NCBI RefSeq assembly: GCF_000337495.1
Contig: NZ_AOIS01000034.1
Span: forward strand, 42,157-82,867
Origin: Haloterrigena salina JCM 13891
GTDB taxonomy: Archaea > Halobacteriota > Halobacteria > Halobacteriales > Natrialbaceae
Direction of reading: 5' to 3'
Length of the DNA stretch: 40,711 nucleotides
The position numbers and the translations under genes were made by a program. The stretch's first letter is position 1, and each line of letters opens with the position of its first letter. The notes beneath the pieces were generated by a model. It was not told the origin of the DNA, made no database searches, and was given only the letters and a program-made list of their open reading frames with translations. Below, in pieces: positions 32,823-40,711 of this stretch.

Positions 32823-34142
32823 ATGGCTTCGAACCAGCAGTCGACGGCACCACCCGAGGAGCACCGCCCGGTCGAGTCGACCGAACCCGAAACCGCCCTC
32901 GAGACCGCGCGCAGACAGCTCGATCGCGCCGCGACCCACCTCGAGATCGACGATGCCGTCCTCGAGCGGCTCAAACACCCCGCGGCGGTCCACGAGGTGG
33001 CCGTTCCGCTCGAGCGCGACGACGGGAGCGTCGACGTCTTCACCGGCTACCGCGCCCAGCACGACAGCGTCCGCGGGCCGTACAAGGGCGGCCTCCGATA
33101 CCATCCCGAGGTGACGCGCGACGAGTGCGTCGGCCTCTCGATGTGGATGACCTGGAAGTGCGCGGTGATGGACCTCCCCTTCGGCGGCGCGAAGGGCGGC
33201 ATCGTGGTCGATCCCAAGTCCCTGTCCGACGAGGAGACCGAGCGGCTCACGCGCCGATTCGCACAGGAGATCCGCGACGTGATCGGGCCGACGACGGACA
33301 TCCCCGCGCCAGACATGGGCACCGGTCCGGAGACGATGGCCTGGCTGATGGACGCCTACAGCATGCAAGAGGGCGAGACCATCCCCGGCGTCGTCACCGG
33401 GAAACCCCCCGTCATCGGCGGCTCCCACGGCCGCGAGGAGGCGCCCGGCCGCAGCGTCGCCATCGTCACCCGCGAGACCTGCGACTACTACGGCTACCCG
33501 CTCGAGGACGTCACCGTCGCCGTCCAGGGCTTCGGTAGCGTCGGCGCGAACGCGGCGCGCCTCCTCGACGAGTGGGGTGCGACCGTCGTCGCCGTCTCCG
33601 ACGTCAACGGCGCCGTTTACGACCCCGACGGGATCGACGTCGCCGACATTCCGTCCCACGACGAGGAGCCCGAGGCGGTCACCGCCTACGCCGCGGCCGT
33701 CGGCACGGACGTCGACCGGCTCTCGAACGACGAACTGCTCGAACTCGACGTCGACGTCCTCGTGCCGGCCGCCGTCGGCAACGTGATCACCGCGGACAAC
33801 GCCGACGCGATCGACGCGGACATCGTCGTCGAGGGCGCCAACGGTCCGACGACGTTCGCGGCCGACACCATCCTCGAGGAGCGAGGGATTCACGTGGTCC
33901 CCGACATCCTCGCCAACGCCGGCGGCGTCACCGTCTCGTACTTCGAGTGGCTCCAGGACATCAACCGCCGCGCCTGGAGCCTAGAACGGGTCCACGAGGA
34001 ACTCGAGACCGAGATGGTCGACGCCTGGTCGGCCGTCCGCGACGAGGTCGAGGCGAAGGACCTCACGTGGCGCGACGCGGCCTACGCCGTCGCGCTCTCG
34101 CGGGTCGCTAAGGCCCACGAAGCGCGCGGGCTCTGGCCCTGA
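32823..34142 (+). CDS. gdhB: glutamate dehydrogenase (Glu/Leu/Phe/Val dehydrogenase family)
   Basis: A 439-residue enzyme that interconverts glutamate with 2-oxoglutarate and ammonia using NAD(P). Substrate-domain marks are [13 protein letters not shown] with Lys88 and [13 protein letters not shown] with Lys124, the catalytic lysine; the Rossmann motif is [15 protein letters not shown] near residue 235, and [16 protein letters not shown] closes the active site. Length is normal. The choice of glutamate over other amino acids, and the gdhB symbol, rest on overall resemblance to haloarchaeal Gdh proteins. It follows the zinc-ribbon gene by 15 bases. Confidence 0.9.
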   Translation: MASNQQSTAPPEEHRPVESTEPETALETARRQLDRAATHLEIDDAVLERLKHPAAVHEVAVPLERDDGSVDVFTGYRAQHDSVRGPYKGGLRYHPEVTRDECVGLSMWMTWKCAVMDLPFGGAKGGIVVDPKSLSDEETERLTRRFAQEIRDVIGPTTDIPAPDMGTGPETMAWLMDAYSMQEGETIPGVVTGKPPVIGGSHGREEAPGRSVAIVTRETCDYYGYPLEDVTVAVQGFGSVGANAARLLDEWGATVVAVSDVNGAVYDPDGIDVADIPSHDEEPEAVTAYAAAVGTDVDRLSNDELLELDVDVLVPAAVGNVITADNADAIDADIVVEGANGPTTFAADTILEERGIHVVPDILANAGGVTVSYFEWLQDINRRAWSLERVHEELETEMVDAWSAVRDEVEAKDLTWRDAAYAVALSRVAKAHEARGLWP

Positions 34143-34223
34143 GACAGGTTGTTCTTCCAGTCCGATCTTCCCGGCGCGGTCGGGTCACCGTTTCAAGGCC
34201 GTGGCGAGCGTACCACGACGAGC

Positions 34224-35021
34224 ATGTCCGCCCAGGGAACCATCACGATCGTTCCGAGCGTCCACTTCTCGCCGACCCACCGGCGTCGGGTCCGGTCGAC
34301 GATCCGCGAGACCGAACCGGACGTCGTCGCCGTCGAACTCGACGACCGGCGGTACGACCGCCTCGAGGAGCGAAGTGGCCGCAGCCCCCTCGAACTGGCC
34401 CGGGAGTTACCGCCGGCGACGGCGGCGGCCTACACCGTGTTGCAGACGGTCCAGCGGACGGTCGTCCGGCTGTACGGGCTCGATCCCGGCCAGACCGACA
34501 TGGAGGCGGCCGTCGAGACCGCGGCCGAACTGGACAGAGACGTCGCGCTGATCGACGATCCGATCGCGGAGACGCTCTCCGCGCTCGCCGACCGCGTCGG
34601 GCCGGAACTGCTCCCGAAGCTGTTCGCGCGCACCCAGCGGATGGGACCGGACCGACAGGCCAAACAGCTCGAGCTGCTGACGACGTCGTTCGAGGAGATC
34701 ACCAGCGGCGAGGACGTCCAGCCGGCGATCGAACAGATGCGGCTGCTCCTCCCGGAGCTGACCGAGGTCATGATCGACCGCCGCGACCGATCGATGGGGC
34801 GGCGGCTTCACGCGCTCCGCAGCGAGGGCCACGACGTCGTCGCCGTCGTCGGCGCGGGCCACCATCTGGGTATCAAACGAACGCTCGAGGACCTCGAGGC
34901 CCGGGACCGCGATGCGGGCCCGCTCGAGTCGGCGGAGACCGAGTACCGGGAGTTCGACGCGGATGCGACCGTACCGATCCGCTCACCCACCCGGAGCGTC
35001 ACCCGGATTCCGATCGAGTGA
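34224..35021 (+). CDS. TraB-domain protein
   Basis: A 265-residue protein starting MSAQGTITIVPSVHFSPTHR. The N-terminal VPSVHFSPTHRRRVRSTIRETEPDVVAVELDDRRYDRL and the late VVAVVGAGHHLGIKRTLED are the two GxxH/ExxxR-type blocks of the TraB/PrgY/GumN family, which may be proteases or signalling suppressors; the catalytic chemistry is not settled. Unlike many archaeal relatives it ends without C-terminal membrane helices. ATG 34224 chosen over an upstream in-frame start at 34149. Convergent with the phosphoribosyltransferase gene, only seven bases apart. Confidence 0.85.
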   Translation: MSAQGTITIVPSVHFSPTHRRRVRSTIRETEPDVVAVELDDRRYDRLEERSGRSPLELARELPPATAAAYTVLQTVQRTVVRLYGLDPGQTDMEAAVETAAELDRDVALIDDPIAETLSALADRVGPELLPKLFARTQRMGPDRQAKQLELLTTSFEEITSGEDVQPAIEQMRLLLPELTEVMIDRRDRSMGRRLHALRSEGHDVVAVVGAGHHLGIKRTLEDLEARDRDAGPLESAETEYREFDADATVPIRSPTRSVTRIPIE

Positions 35022-35028
35022 CGCCCAC

Positions 35029-35658
35029 TCAGCGGTCGAGGTACGCCATCGCTTCCTCGTCGGTCACCTGTCCGAACTCGCGGTAGAACTGGCCGACCGC
35101 GCGGAACGACTCGGGCGTCTCGAGGGCGATCACCTCGTCGGCTTCGCGCTCGAGGTCGGCGACGCCGCGTGGCGAGCCGACCGGAACTGCCAGCGCGACG
35201 TACTCGGCGCCCGAATCCTGCACCTGTCGGAGACAGGCCGTCGCGGTCGCGCCGGTCGCGACGCCGTCGTCGACGACGACCGCGCGCTTCCCCTCGAGGT
35301 CGGCCAGTCCCGACCGATCCCGCGGCCGGTAGCGATCCGCTTTTTCCGCGGCGTTTTCGGCCTCCTCCTCGCGAATCTCTTCGAGGTAGTCCTCGGAGAC
35401 GCCGAGTCGCTCGAGGAGGTCGTCGTTGTACCAGACGCTGCCGTCGCTGGCAACCGCGCCGATCGCCAGCTCGGGGTTCCCCGGCGCGCCCATCTTCCGG
35501 GAGACCACCACGTCGAGGTCCGCGTCCAGCGCGTCCGCGACCGGCCGCGCGACGGGCAAGGCGCCGCGGGGGATCCCGAGGACGATGTCGGCCTCGAGGC
35601 CGCGGGACTCGAGTTCGGCGGCGAGCCGTTCGCCGGCGTCGGTTCTGTCGTCGAACAT
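35029..35658 (-). CDS. phosphoribosyltransferase
   Basis: A 209-residue protein starting MFDDRTDAGERLAAELES. The PRPP-binding motif is RAVVVDDGVATGATATA near residues 120-133, a hood region LGIPRGALPVARPVADAL lies near 34-51, and SRKMGAPGNPELAIGAVASDG is typical of the type I family found in archaea and actinobacteria, often annotated simply as phosphoribosyltransferase. The natural base is unknown. ATG 35658 preferred over a GTG-type start at 35679. Confidence 0.87.
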   Translation of the reverse strand: MFDDRTDAGERLAAELESRGLEADIVLGIPRGALPVARPVADALDADLDVVVSRKMGAPGNPELAIGAVASDGSVWYNDDLLERLGVSEDYLEEIREEEAENAAEKADRYRPRDRSGLADLEGKRAVVVDDGVATGATATACLRQVQDSGAEYVALAVPVGSPRGVADLEREADEVIALETPESFRAVGQFYREFGQVTDEEAMAYLDR

Positions 35659-35734
35659 ACGACTCGCTACGACGGCCACATACTATGCCTTGGTGTGGCA
35701 CACGACGGGATCGACGGCGGTGAGGAGACCGCCC

Positions 35735-35920
35735 GCGGTGGCGCGCGCTGAAGACGCGCTCGAGTCTCTGCGAGAGTGCGTCGTCGATACCGCGCGTGGT
35801 CTTCGTGAACGGAGTGAGCGAAGGCTTGGAAGACGCGAAGCGTCTTCCTGTGGATGAGCGAGTGACTGGAAGGAACGAACGAATCGGCTGGGGAGGAGGT
35901 GGCAATTCCCCGTTGCCAGT
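35735..35920 (-). repeat. dispersed intergenic repeat, copy B (inverted)
   Basis: On the minus strand this begins with the hairpin TGGCAA/TTGCCA (35918-35900), continues with TCCTCCCCAGCCGATTCG and ends with TTCAGCGCGCGCCACCGC at 35735, matching both end blocks of copy A at 26964-27087. The middle is about 60 bases longer and contains a strong hairpin. It fills half of the 391-base gap between two divergent genes. Confidence 0.6.
35828..35848. repeat. perfect hairpin inside repeat copy B
   Basis: GGAAGACGC (35828-35836) and GCGTCTTCC (35840-35848) form a nine-bp stem with a GAA loop. It is absent from copy A, so it looks like an insertion or an expansion within the repeat; it could also act as a transcription block. 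Confidence 0.55.
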
Positions 35921-36049
35921 CGTAGCAGAACGCTCGAGGTCGTAGTGTGGGATATCGAACTACGATCGACTCCGAACCGATAGGCGCGTCGGTATAGAAC
36001 CGTAACTCGCCTGCCGAACGTCTACCCGTCCCGCTTCTGGAAGTGCGGT

Positions 36050-36823
36050 ATGGGACGACTGCAGCGAACGCTCTCGAACATCTCCGAGGAAGAGATCGAC
36101 AACGGCCGGATCGGCATCGTCGCCGGGTCGATCGAGTACCCCAACCAGCCGGCGCTCGTCGGTCGCGCGGCGCTGCGAACCGGTTCCGATCACGTCCGGA
36201 CGTTCGTCCCCGATCCGATCTACGAGATCGTCGCGGGGCAGGATCCGAACCTGCTGGTCGACCGCTACGCGGGCGAACAGTTCGAGGAGAGCGCGGTCGA
36301 ACGCACCCGCGAGATAGGCGAGTGGGCCGACGCGCTCGTGATCGGCCCCGGCCTCGTCGACGCCGATCCCGAGGCCGTCTGCGAGGCGATCGACACCGTC
36401 GACGTCCCGATGGTCGTCGACGCCCTCGCCCTCGAGCCGTCGCTCGATGCCGACCTCTCGAACGCCGTGCTCACACCCAGCGACGCGGAGGTCGGGCCGG
36501 TCCGCGACGAGTACGGCTCGCTCGACGAATTCACGACGGAGACCGGCGCCGTCGTCGCGCTGACCGGCGACGTCGACGAGATCGTGGCCGACGGCGAGCG
36601 GCTCGAAAACGAGACGGGGACGTCCGCGATGACCGTCGCCGGCACCGGCGACACGATGGTCGGCATCGTCGCCTCGCTGCTCGGCCAGGAGATGGACCGG
36701 CGCGAGGCGGCCGAACTGGGCGCGTGGATCCTCGGAAAGTCCGGCGAACTGGCGACGGCCGACCACGGACCGGGCGTCGTCGCGACCGACGTGATCGAGC
36801 GCATTCCGGACACGATCCGCTGA
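36050..36823 (+). CDS. NAD(P)H-hydrate dehydratase (YjeF C-terminal type)
   Basis: A 257-residue ribokinase-fold protein. These enzymes repair hydrated NAD(P)H using ADP or ATP. The family marks are GIVAGSIEYPNQPALVGRAALRTGSDHV near the N-terminus (normally GS..Y.GA..LA..AALR.GAG), ALVIGPGL, VVDALAL and VAGTGDTMVGIVASLL near residues 200-215 with the catalytic Asp of GTGDT. The N-terminal epimerase half of fused YjeF proteins is missing, so the epimerase must be elsewhere. ATG 36050. Another small-molecule kinase role is possible but less likely. Confidence 0.85.
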   Translation: MGRLQRTLSNISEEEIDNGRIGIVAGSIEYPNQPALVGRAALRTGSDHVRTFVPDPIYEIVAGQDPNLLVDRYAGEQFEESAVERTREIGEWADALVIGPGLVDADPEAVCEAIDTVDVPMVVDALALEPSLDADLSNAVLTPSDAEVGPVRDEYGSLDEFTTETGAVVALTGDVDEIVADGERLENETGTSAMTVAGTGDTMVGIVASLLGQEMDRREAAELGAWILGKSGELATADHGPGVVATDVIERIPDTIR

Positions 36824-36920
36824 GGTCGAACGGGCGCCGATCCGCTGCGTACTGAGCGCGTCCCGACCGGCCTCGCCACGGGAAACCATTACCTCTCGCT
36901 CCGTCGTCACGTCGAGTGAG

Positions 36921-37601
36921 ATGTCCGACCTGACTCCCGAATCCGCGACGCGATCGGCAGACGAACACGAGGTCGACCACCCGCTCTTCGCCGCCTGCTA
37001 CGACTTCCTCCCAGAACCGGAGGCCCTCGAGGCCGAGCGCGGCTACCTCGCCCGGAACCTCTCGGGTTGCGCGCTCGAACTGGGCTGTGGCACCGGGGAC
37101 ATGTTCCCGTTCGTCGTCGACGGCACCGCGGGCGATCTCGAGTACCACGCGATCGAACCGGATCCGAACATGCGCAAGCGGGCGGCCGAGGCCGCCCGTG
37201 AGGCCGGACTCGCGGTCGACCTCCGGGACGCCCGCGCCGAGTCGCTACCCTACCCCGACGACAGCTTCGACGTCGTCCTCGCCGGCGTCGTCTTCTGTAC
37301 CGTGCAGGATCCCGACGCCGCGCTCGAGGAGGTCGCCCGCGTACTGAAGCCCGGCGGCGAGTTCCGCTTCCTCGAGCACGTCGGCGCCGACGGCTGGCGC
37401 GGGAGCGGGCAGCGACTGCTCGATCCCGTCTGGAAGCGCGTCGCGGGCGGCTGTCACCTCACCCGCGACACGGTCACGCGCTTCGTCGACCACGAGGCGC
37501 TGGCGGTCGAAGAGATCGATCGCCTCGACGACGGCGTCTTCCCGGCGACGCCGATCGTCCGGGGCACGCTGCGACGACGGCAGGACGGCGTTCTCGGGTG
37601 A
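36921..37601 (+). CDS. class I SAM-dependent methyltransferase
   Basis: A 226-residue protein. Motif I is LELGCGTGDM (near residues 52-61), motif II YHAIEPDPNMRKRA, then the acidic DLRDARAESLPYPDDSFDVVLAGVVF and the post-motif EEVARVLKPGGEFRFLEHV, typical of the Methyltransf_11/UbiE-like group. Substrate unknown. ATG 36921 lies 97 bases after the hydratase gene on the same strand; they may or may not share a transcript. Confidence 0.9.
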   Translation: MSDLTPESATRSADEHEVDHPLFAACYDFLPEPEALEAERGYLARNLSGCALELGCGTGDMFPFVVDGTAGDLEYHAIEPDPNMRKRAAEAAREAGLAVDLRDARAESLPYPDDSFDVVLAGVVFCTVQDPDAALEEVARVLKPGGEFRFLEHVGADGWRGSGQRLLDPVWKRVAGGCHLTRDTVTRFVDHEALAVEEIDRLDDGVFPATPIVRGTLRRRQDGVLG

Positions 37602-37726
37602 CCCGCCCCTCGAAGAGCGATCGATTCGCCGCTCGAGACGGTCCGGGCGTCGCTTTCGGCGGAATCGATCGAACCCCGGATCCTGCAGGTGGAACCGTTT
37701 CCCGCGCGTCCGTGGTAGGCACCACT

Positions 37727-38005
37727 ATGTCCGAACCGGATCGAGAGCCGACGGAGAAGCCGACGACCTCCAAGGAGGAGGCCGAGGCGGAGACGAAATG
37801 GATGACCCGCAACTGGATCGGGATCGCAGTCGTCTCGATCCTGGGGCTGTGGCTGCTCGTGCTCGGCGCGATGCAGGCGACCGGGCTAGTCGATATCTTC
37901 GCCCCGATCGCCGACTCCGGAGCCGCGCAGTGGGGCGTGTTCTTCGCCATGGCGGTCGTCCTGATCATCCTCGCCGGCTGGAGCTGGAAGGCCATCGCCA
38001 GCTAA
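37727..38005 (+). CDS. small membrane protein with acidic N-terminus
   Basis: A 92-residue protein: residues 1-25 are charged and disordered (EPDREPTEKPTTSKEEAEAE), followed by two hydrophobic segments at about 30-50 and 65-88 and a short end KAIAS. No family recognised. Starts at ATG 37727; convergent with the lipoate-ligase family gene. Confidence 0.7.
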   Translation: MSEPDREPTEKPTTSKEEAEAETKWMTRNWIGIAVVSILGLWLLVLGAMQATGLVDIFAPIADSGAAQWGVFFAMAVVLIILAGWSWKAIAS

Positions 38006-38063
38006 GGGCCTCGCCGCCTCGCGACCGATCCGCGCCGCTTCGCAACCGATCCGTTTCTCGCGG

Positions 38064-38900
38064 TCACTCGCCGTCCGCTTCCAGCACCGCTCGATTCCGG
38101 ATCCACGCGTCCGCGCCGAACTTGCGGTCGGCGAGGTCGCGGGCCGTCTCGAGTTCGGCCTCCCGCCACGTCGATTCGTCCGCGTCACACCACTCCCCCA
38201 GCGCCGTCGCCAGCGTCTCGACGGCCGCCTCGCGATCGATCCCCGCCTGCTCGCGAACGCTCGTCACGCGGTCTGTGAACGTCGCCGGCTCGAGGTCGGT
38301 ATCGAAGACGCCGACGTGGCGCTCGGGCTCGAGGTCGTAGCTGATCGACCCGTGCTGGATGACGACGTCGCGCTGGCGGTACTGTGCGTTGCCGCTGATC
38401 TTCTTTGCGTCCGCGCCCGCATCGGCGGGTGCGACCACGTCGTGGGCCGGATTGATATCCCGGAGGTAACAGGAGGGCCGGTAGATCGACGCCTGCTCGG
38501 TCGCGGCGAAGTCGGCGTCGACGCCCATCTCCCGGAGCCCCTCGAGGATCGGCTCGCAGAACAGTTCGTAACAGTCCATCAGGTCTCCCGGCACCTCGTC
38601 GGCGGGCGCGACGATCGTGTAGGAGATGTCCGCGTCCCGATCGTGGTAGATCCCGCCCCCGCCGGTCTGGCGACGGGTGACGTCGATCCCCTCGCGCTCG
38701 CAGTACTCCCAGTCGACGGTGTCGGCGTCCTGGCGATACCCCAGCGACAGCGTGCTCGGCTCCCACGAGTAGACCCGAACCGTCCGCAGGTCGTCCTCGA
38801 GGGCCGTTTGCGCCGCGATCTCCTCGAGGGACATCTGTAGGTCCCCGGCGCGGGGCTCGTCCCGGATCAGCCGCCATTCCCGGTCGGCGAGGTCGCTCAT
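38064..38900 (-). CDS. lipoate-protein ligase A/B/BirA family protein
   Basis: A 278-residue protein of the biotin/lipoate ligase fold. Visible are WEPSTLSLGYRQD near residue 46, the RRQTGGGGIYHDRDADISYTIV ligand loop near 76-97 and DAKKISGNAQYRQRDVVIQHGS with the likely catalytic Lys167. Such proteins attach or transfer lipoyl groups to 2-oxoacid dehydrogenase or glycine cleavage proteins; octanoyl transfer is also possible. ATG 38900. The nearby genes do not include its acceptor proteins. Confidence 0.88.
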   Translation of the reverse strand: MSDLADREWRLIRDEPRAGDLQMSLEEIAAQTALEDDLRTVRVYSWEPSTLSLGYRQDADTVDWEYCEREGIDVTRRQTGGGGIYHDRDADISYTIVAPADEVPGDLMDCYELFCEPILEGLREMGVDADFAATEQASIYRPSCYLRDINPAHDVVAPADAGADAKKISGNAQYRQRDVVIQHGSISYDLEPERHVGVFDTDLEPATFTDRVTSVREQAGIDREAAVETLATALGEWCDADESTWREAELETARDLADRKFGADAWIRNRAVLEADGE

Positions 38901-39006
38901 ACCTGCCGGTCATCGGCGACCGAGTTAGTGGTTGCGTCGTCTCCTTGCGGATCGCTGCGGGTCCACCGCCAGTGGTCCGTATCGCGCCTCCAGTGAGCCG
39001 GCGGTC

Positions 39007-39070
39007 GGTAATAACAATACTGTAGAAGAAGTTAGCAACTACCATTATCTATAAACGTCATTTTATTACC
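39007..39070. repeat. inverted repeat flanking the ABC-importer promoter
   Basis: GGTAATAA (39007-39014) and TTATTACC (39063-39070) are perfect inverted copies; the second ends one base before the ATG at 39072. Between them AGTT (39030-39033) and AACT (39037-39040) form a smaller palindrome. The whole patch is AT-rich against a GC-rich background. Confidence 0.5.
39045..39055 (+). promoter_or_regulatory. TATA-like box of the ABC-importer operon
   Basis: TTATCTATAAA lies 17-27 bases before the ATG at 39072, close to leaderless distance, and is enclosed by the inverted repeat 39007-39070. Confidence 0.5.
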
Positions 39071-39071
39071 A

Positions 39072-40109
39072 ATGCTGGATCAGCGCCGTCGAACCGTCCT
39101 GAAGCGCGGTACGGCAGTCGCATCGCTCGGCCTCTCGACGGCCGGTTGCCTCGATTCGCTCGCCGGGAGCGGTGACCTCGAGACGCTGTCGGTCGCGTAC
39201 GTGCCGATCTACCCGAACATGCACCACTACGTGATGACCGAAGAGAGACTCTACGACGATGTCTCCGCGGACGTGACGCCCGAACGGTTCGCGTCGGGGC
39301 CGGACGTCGTCAAAGCCTTCGCCGGCGACGAAATCGACGTCGCCTTCTTCGGCGTCACGCCGGCGATGGTGCTCGTCGACCGCGGGAAAGCGGCGGGCGT
39401 TCTGACCGTAAACTCCTGTGAGGGGTTTCGCGTGATGGGAACGTCGGCGTTCGCGACCCTGTACGACGACCACGGTCGCGACGCGTTCTCGCGGTTCGAG
39501 TCTCGAGAGGGCCGAAAACCGCGGATCGGTGCGGCGCCCGACGGCAGCGTTCCCGACGCGGTGTTGCGCTACTGGATCGAGCGAGACCTCGACCTCGGCG
39601 AACTGGAATCGGTCGCCTCGAAATCGACGGTGCCGCCGGCGAGGACCCCGCAGGCGATGGCGTCGGGCGACCTCGACGCGACGATGATTCAGGAACCGTA
39701 CGCGACCGCCATCGGCGACGGGGACGACGATTTCCAGTCGGTCGCGTGGTCGGGCGACGTCTTCCCCGACCACCCCGTCACCGTCATGTTCGCCCAGGAG
39801 CGCGTCCTCGAGGCGACCGACCTTTCGAGGGAACTCGTCGCGGCGCACCTCGAGGCCACCGAGTTCATCCGCGAGAACCCGGAGATGGCCGCCGAACACG
39901 CGAGTACGGTCATCGGTTCCGGAACGAGCGACGAGCGCGCCGCGGCGGCGATGGAGTCGAAGGCGGCGAACTTCTACTCGGACCCCCACCGGATCGCCGA
40001 TCCGACCGAACGGATCGCACGGTACGTCGCCGACGTCGGCAACACCGATGCGGTGGTCTCGAACGAGGAACTGTTCCACTTCGACGCGTACGACGCGGTT
40101 CGCGAATGA
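39072..40109 (+). CDS. NitT/TauT-type ABC importer substrate-binding lipoprotein
   Basis: A 345-residue extracytoplasmic binding protein. It starts MLDQRRRTVLKRGTAVASLG with a twin-arginine pattern and the lipobox STAGC (Cys26), so it is probably a Tat-exported lipid-anchored protein, as usual in haloarchaea. The mature part shows VAYVPIYPNMHHYVMTEE, GDEIDVAFFGVTPAMVLVDRGK and ASGDLDATMIQEPYATA, typical of the SsuA/TauA/NMT1-like group that binds nitrate, sulfonates, taurine or pyrimidine precursors. The ligand cannot be told. Its stop overlaps the permease start in ATGA. Confidence 0.88.
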   Translation: MLDQRRRTVLKRGTAVASLGLSTAGCLDSLAGSGDLETLSVAYVPIYPNMHHYVMTEERLYDDVSADVTPERFASGPDVVKAFAGDEIDVAFFGVTPAMVLVDRGKAAGVLTVNSCEGFRVMGTSAFATLYDDHGRDAFSRFESREGRKPRIGAAPDGSVPDAVLRYWIERDLDLGELESVASKSTVPPARTPQAMASGDLDATMIQEPYATAIGDGDDDFQSVAWSGDVFPDHPVTVMFAQERVLEATDLSRELVAAHLEATEFIRENPEMAAEHASTVIGSGTSDERAAAAMESKAANFYSDPHRIADPTERIARYVADVGNTDAVVSNEELFHFDAYDAVRE

Positions 40110-40711
40110 GCGTCGATATCGACCTCGAGGCGGACGGTCGGACGGGACGACTCGTCGGCGGCGATCCGATCCGACTCGTCCGCGGGACGGTCGGGATCGC
40201 CGCCTTCCTCTCCCTCTGGTGGCTCGCCGCGCGGGCGACGACACCGTCGTATCTCCTCCCGGGCCCGGTCGCGTCGGCGGGCGCGTTCGTCGATCTCTTC
40301 GTCCGGCGGAGCTCCGTCGACCTCCCGATCGCAGGGACTACGGCGGTCCCGGTCGGGCTGTACAAACTCGGCCAGAGTCTGTTTCACTACGTTCCCGGTC
40401 TGGTCGTCGGGAACGTCGCCGGAATCGCAGTCGGCGTGGCGATGGGCTGGTCGACTCGCGTCGACGACTACCTCCGGCCGGTCGTCCGGCTCCTCCGACC
40501 GATCCCGCCGCTGGCGTGGGTGGTCTTCGCCATCCTCTGGTTCGGTATCCACCACACGGGTGCGGCGTTTATCGTCTTCATCGGCGCGTTCTGGATCACC
40601 CTCTACGGCGCCTACAGCGGCGTCGAGGGCGTCCCGAGGGAGTACCTCGAGGTCGCGTCCGTGCTCGGCGTCGATTCCGACCGAACGCTGCTCCGAAATC
40701 TCGTTCTCCCG
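40106..40711 (+). CDS. NitT/TauT-type ABC importer permease (partial, cut by window end)
   Basis: The first 202 codons of a permease, starting at ATG 40106 with a four-base overlap with the binding-protein gene. Sequence begins MSVDIDLEADGRTGRLVGGD; membrane segments include GIAAFLSLWWLAA near 35, LVVGNVAGIAVGVAMGW near 110-126 and AFIVFIGAFWITLYGAY near 160-176. The EAA-type loop reads EGVPREYLEVASVLGVDS near 180-197. It forms the membrane channel of the importer; the ATPase gene is expected just beyond the window. Confidence 0.9.
   Translation, partial: MSVDIDLEADGRTGRLVGGDPIRLVRGTVGIAAFLSLWWLAARATTPSYLLPGPVASAGAFVDLFVRRSSVDLPIAGTTAVPVGLYKLGQSLFHYVPGLVVGNVAGIAVGVAMGWSTRVDDYLRPVVRLLRPIPPLAWVVFAILWFGIHHTGAAFIVFIGAFWITLYGAYSGVEGVPREYLEVASVLGVDSDRTLLRNLVLP

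Overview
This is one end of a contig from a haloarchaeon, most likely a Natrialbales-type organism (Haloterrigena/Natrinema/Natronorubrum sort; the genus cannot be fixed from this window). The evidence is high GC with strongly acidic proteins, archaeal-only genes (cobY, cbiZ, aIF2-beta with a TRAM tail, ftsZ2 with the CdrS/CdrL ribbon-helix-helix regulators, SAMP-type thiolase ncsA, a bacterio-opsin-activator regulator) and many apparently leaderless genes with a TATA-like box about 25-33 nt before the start codon. Bases 1-19 are a Nextera/Tn5 mosaic-end adapter left in the assembly, not genome.

Layout. 92-1448: a small conserved protein and a ZIP metal transporter. 1545-1805: an IS200/IS605-type end-only remnant with four hairpins. 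1838-7915: a minus-strand cobamide salvage operon read HAD hydrolase, cbiB, cobS, cobY, cobT, cobD, cbiZ, with overlapping or nearly touching genes; it covers cobinamide amide hydrolysis, side-chain attachment, GTP activation and lower-ligand attachment. 8028-10147: a winged-helix protein, aIF2-beta, a DUF5789-type protein and a small zinc finger. 10247-17038: two very large soluble PAS histidine kinases in tandem with near-identical catalytic cores. 17240-17943 is gene-poor with an AT-rich structured patch. 17944-19119: an enolase-superfamily dehydratase.

19291-23427 is the most interesting part: tRNA-Tyr with an integration-scar-like partial copy of its 3' end, then the cell-division locus cdrL - cdrS - ftsZ2, where a GTAAGAC heptamer occurs five times in the cdrL-cdrS gap and once before cdrL, suggesting one operator code for the locus; then a zinc-finger ORF and ncsA on the opposite strand.

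23566-29488 holds a degenerate metallo-beta-lactamase-like protein, a membrane histidine kinase, an alpha/beta hydrolase, a haloarchaeal protein with a nucleotidyltransferase-like motif, YwbE, a YihY/BrkB membrane protein, a small membrane protein and an ERCC4-type nuclease. 29594-35658: a Bat-type regulator with a receiver domain lacking the phospho-acceptor Asp, a zinc-ribbon protein plus glutamate dehydrogenase pair under a promoter with TATCCTA repeats, a TraB protein and a phosphoribosyltransferase. 36050-40711: NAD(P)H-hydrate dehydratase, a methyltransferase, a small membrane protein, a lipoate-ligase family protein, and the start of a NitT/TauT-type ABC importer (binding protein plus permease cut by the window end). 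Two inverted copies of a dispersed intergenic repeat lie at 26964-27087 and 35735-35920. No rRNA, CRISPR array or intact transposase gene was seen.
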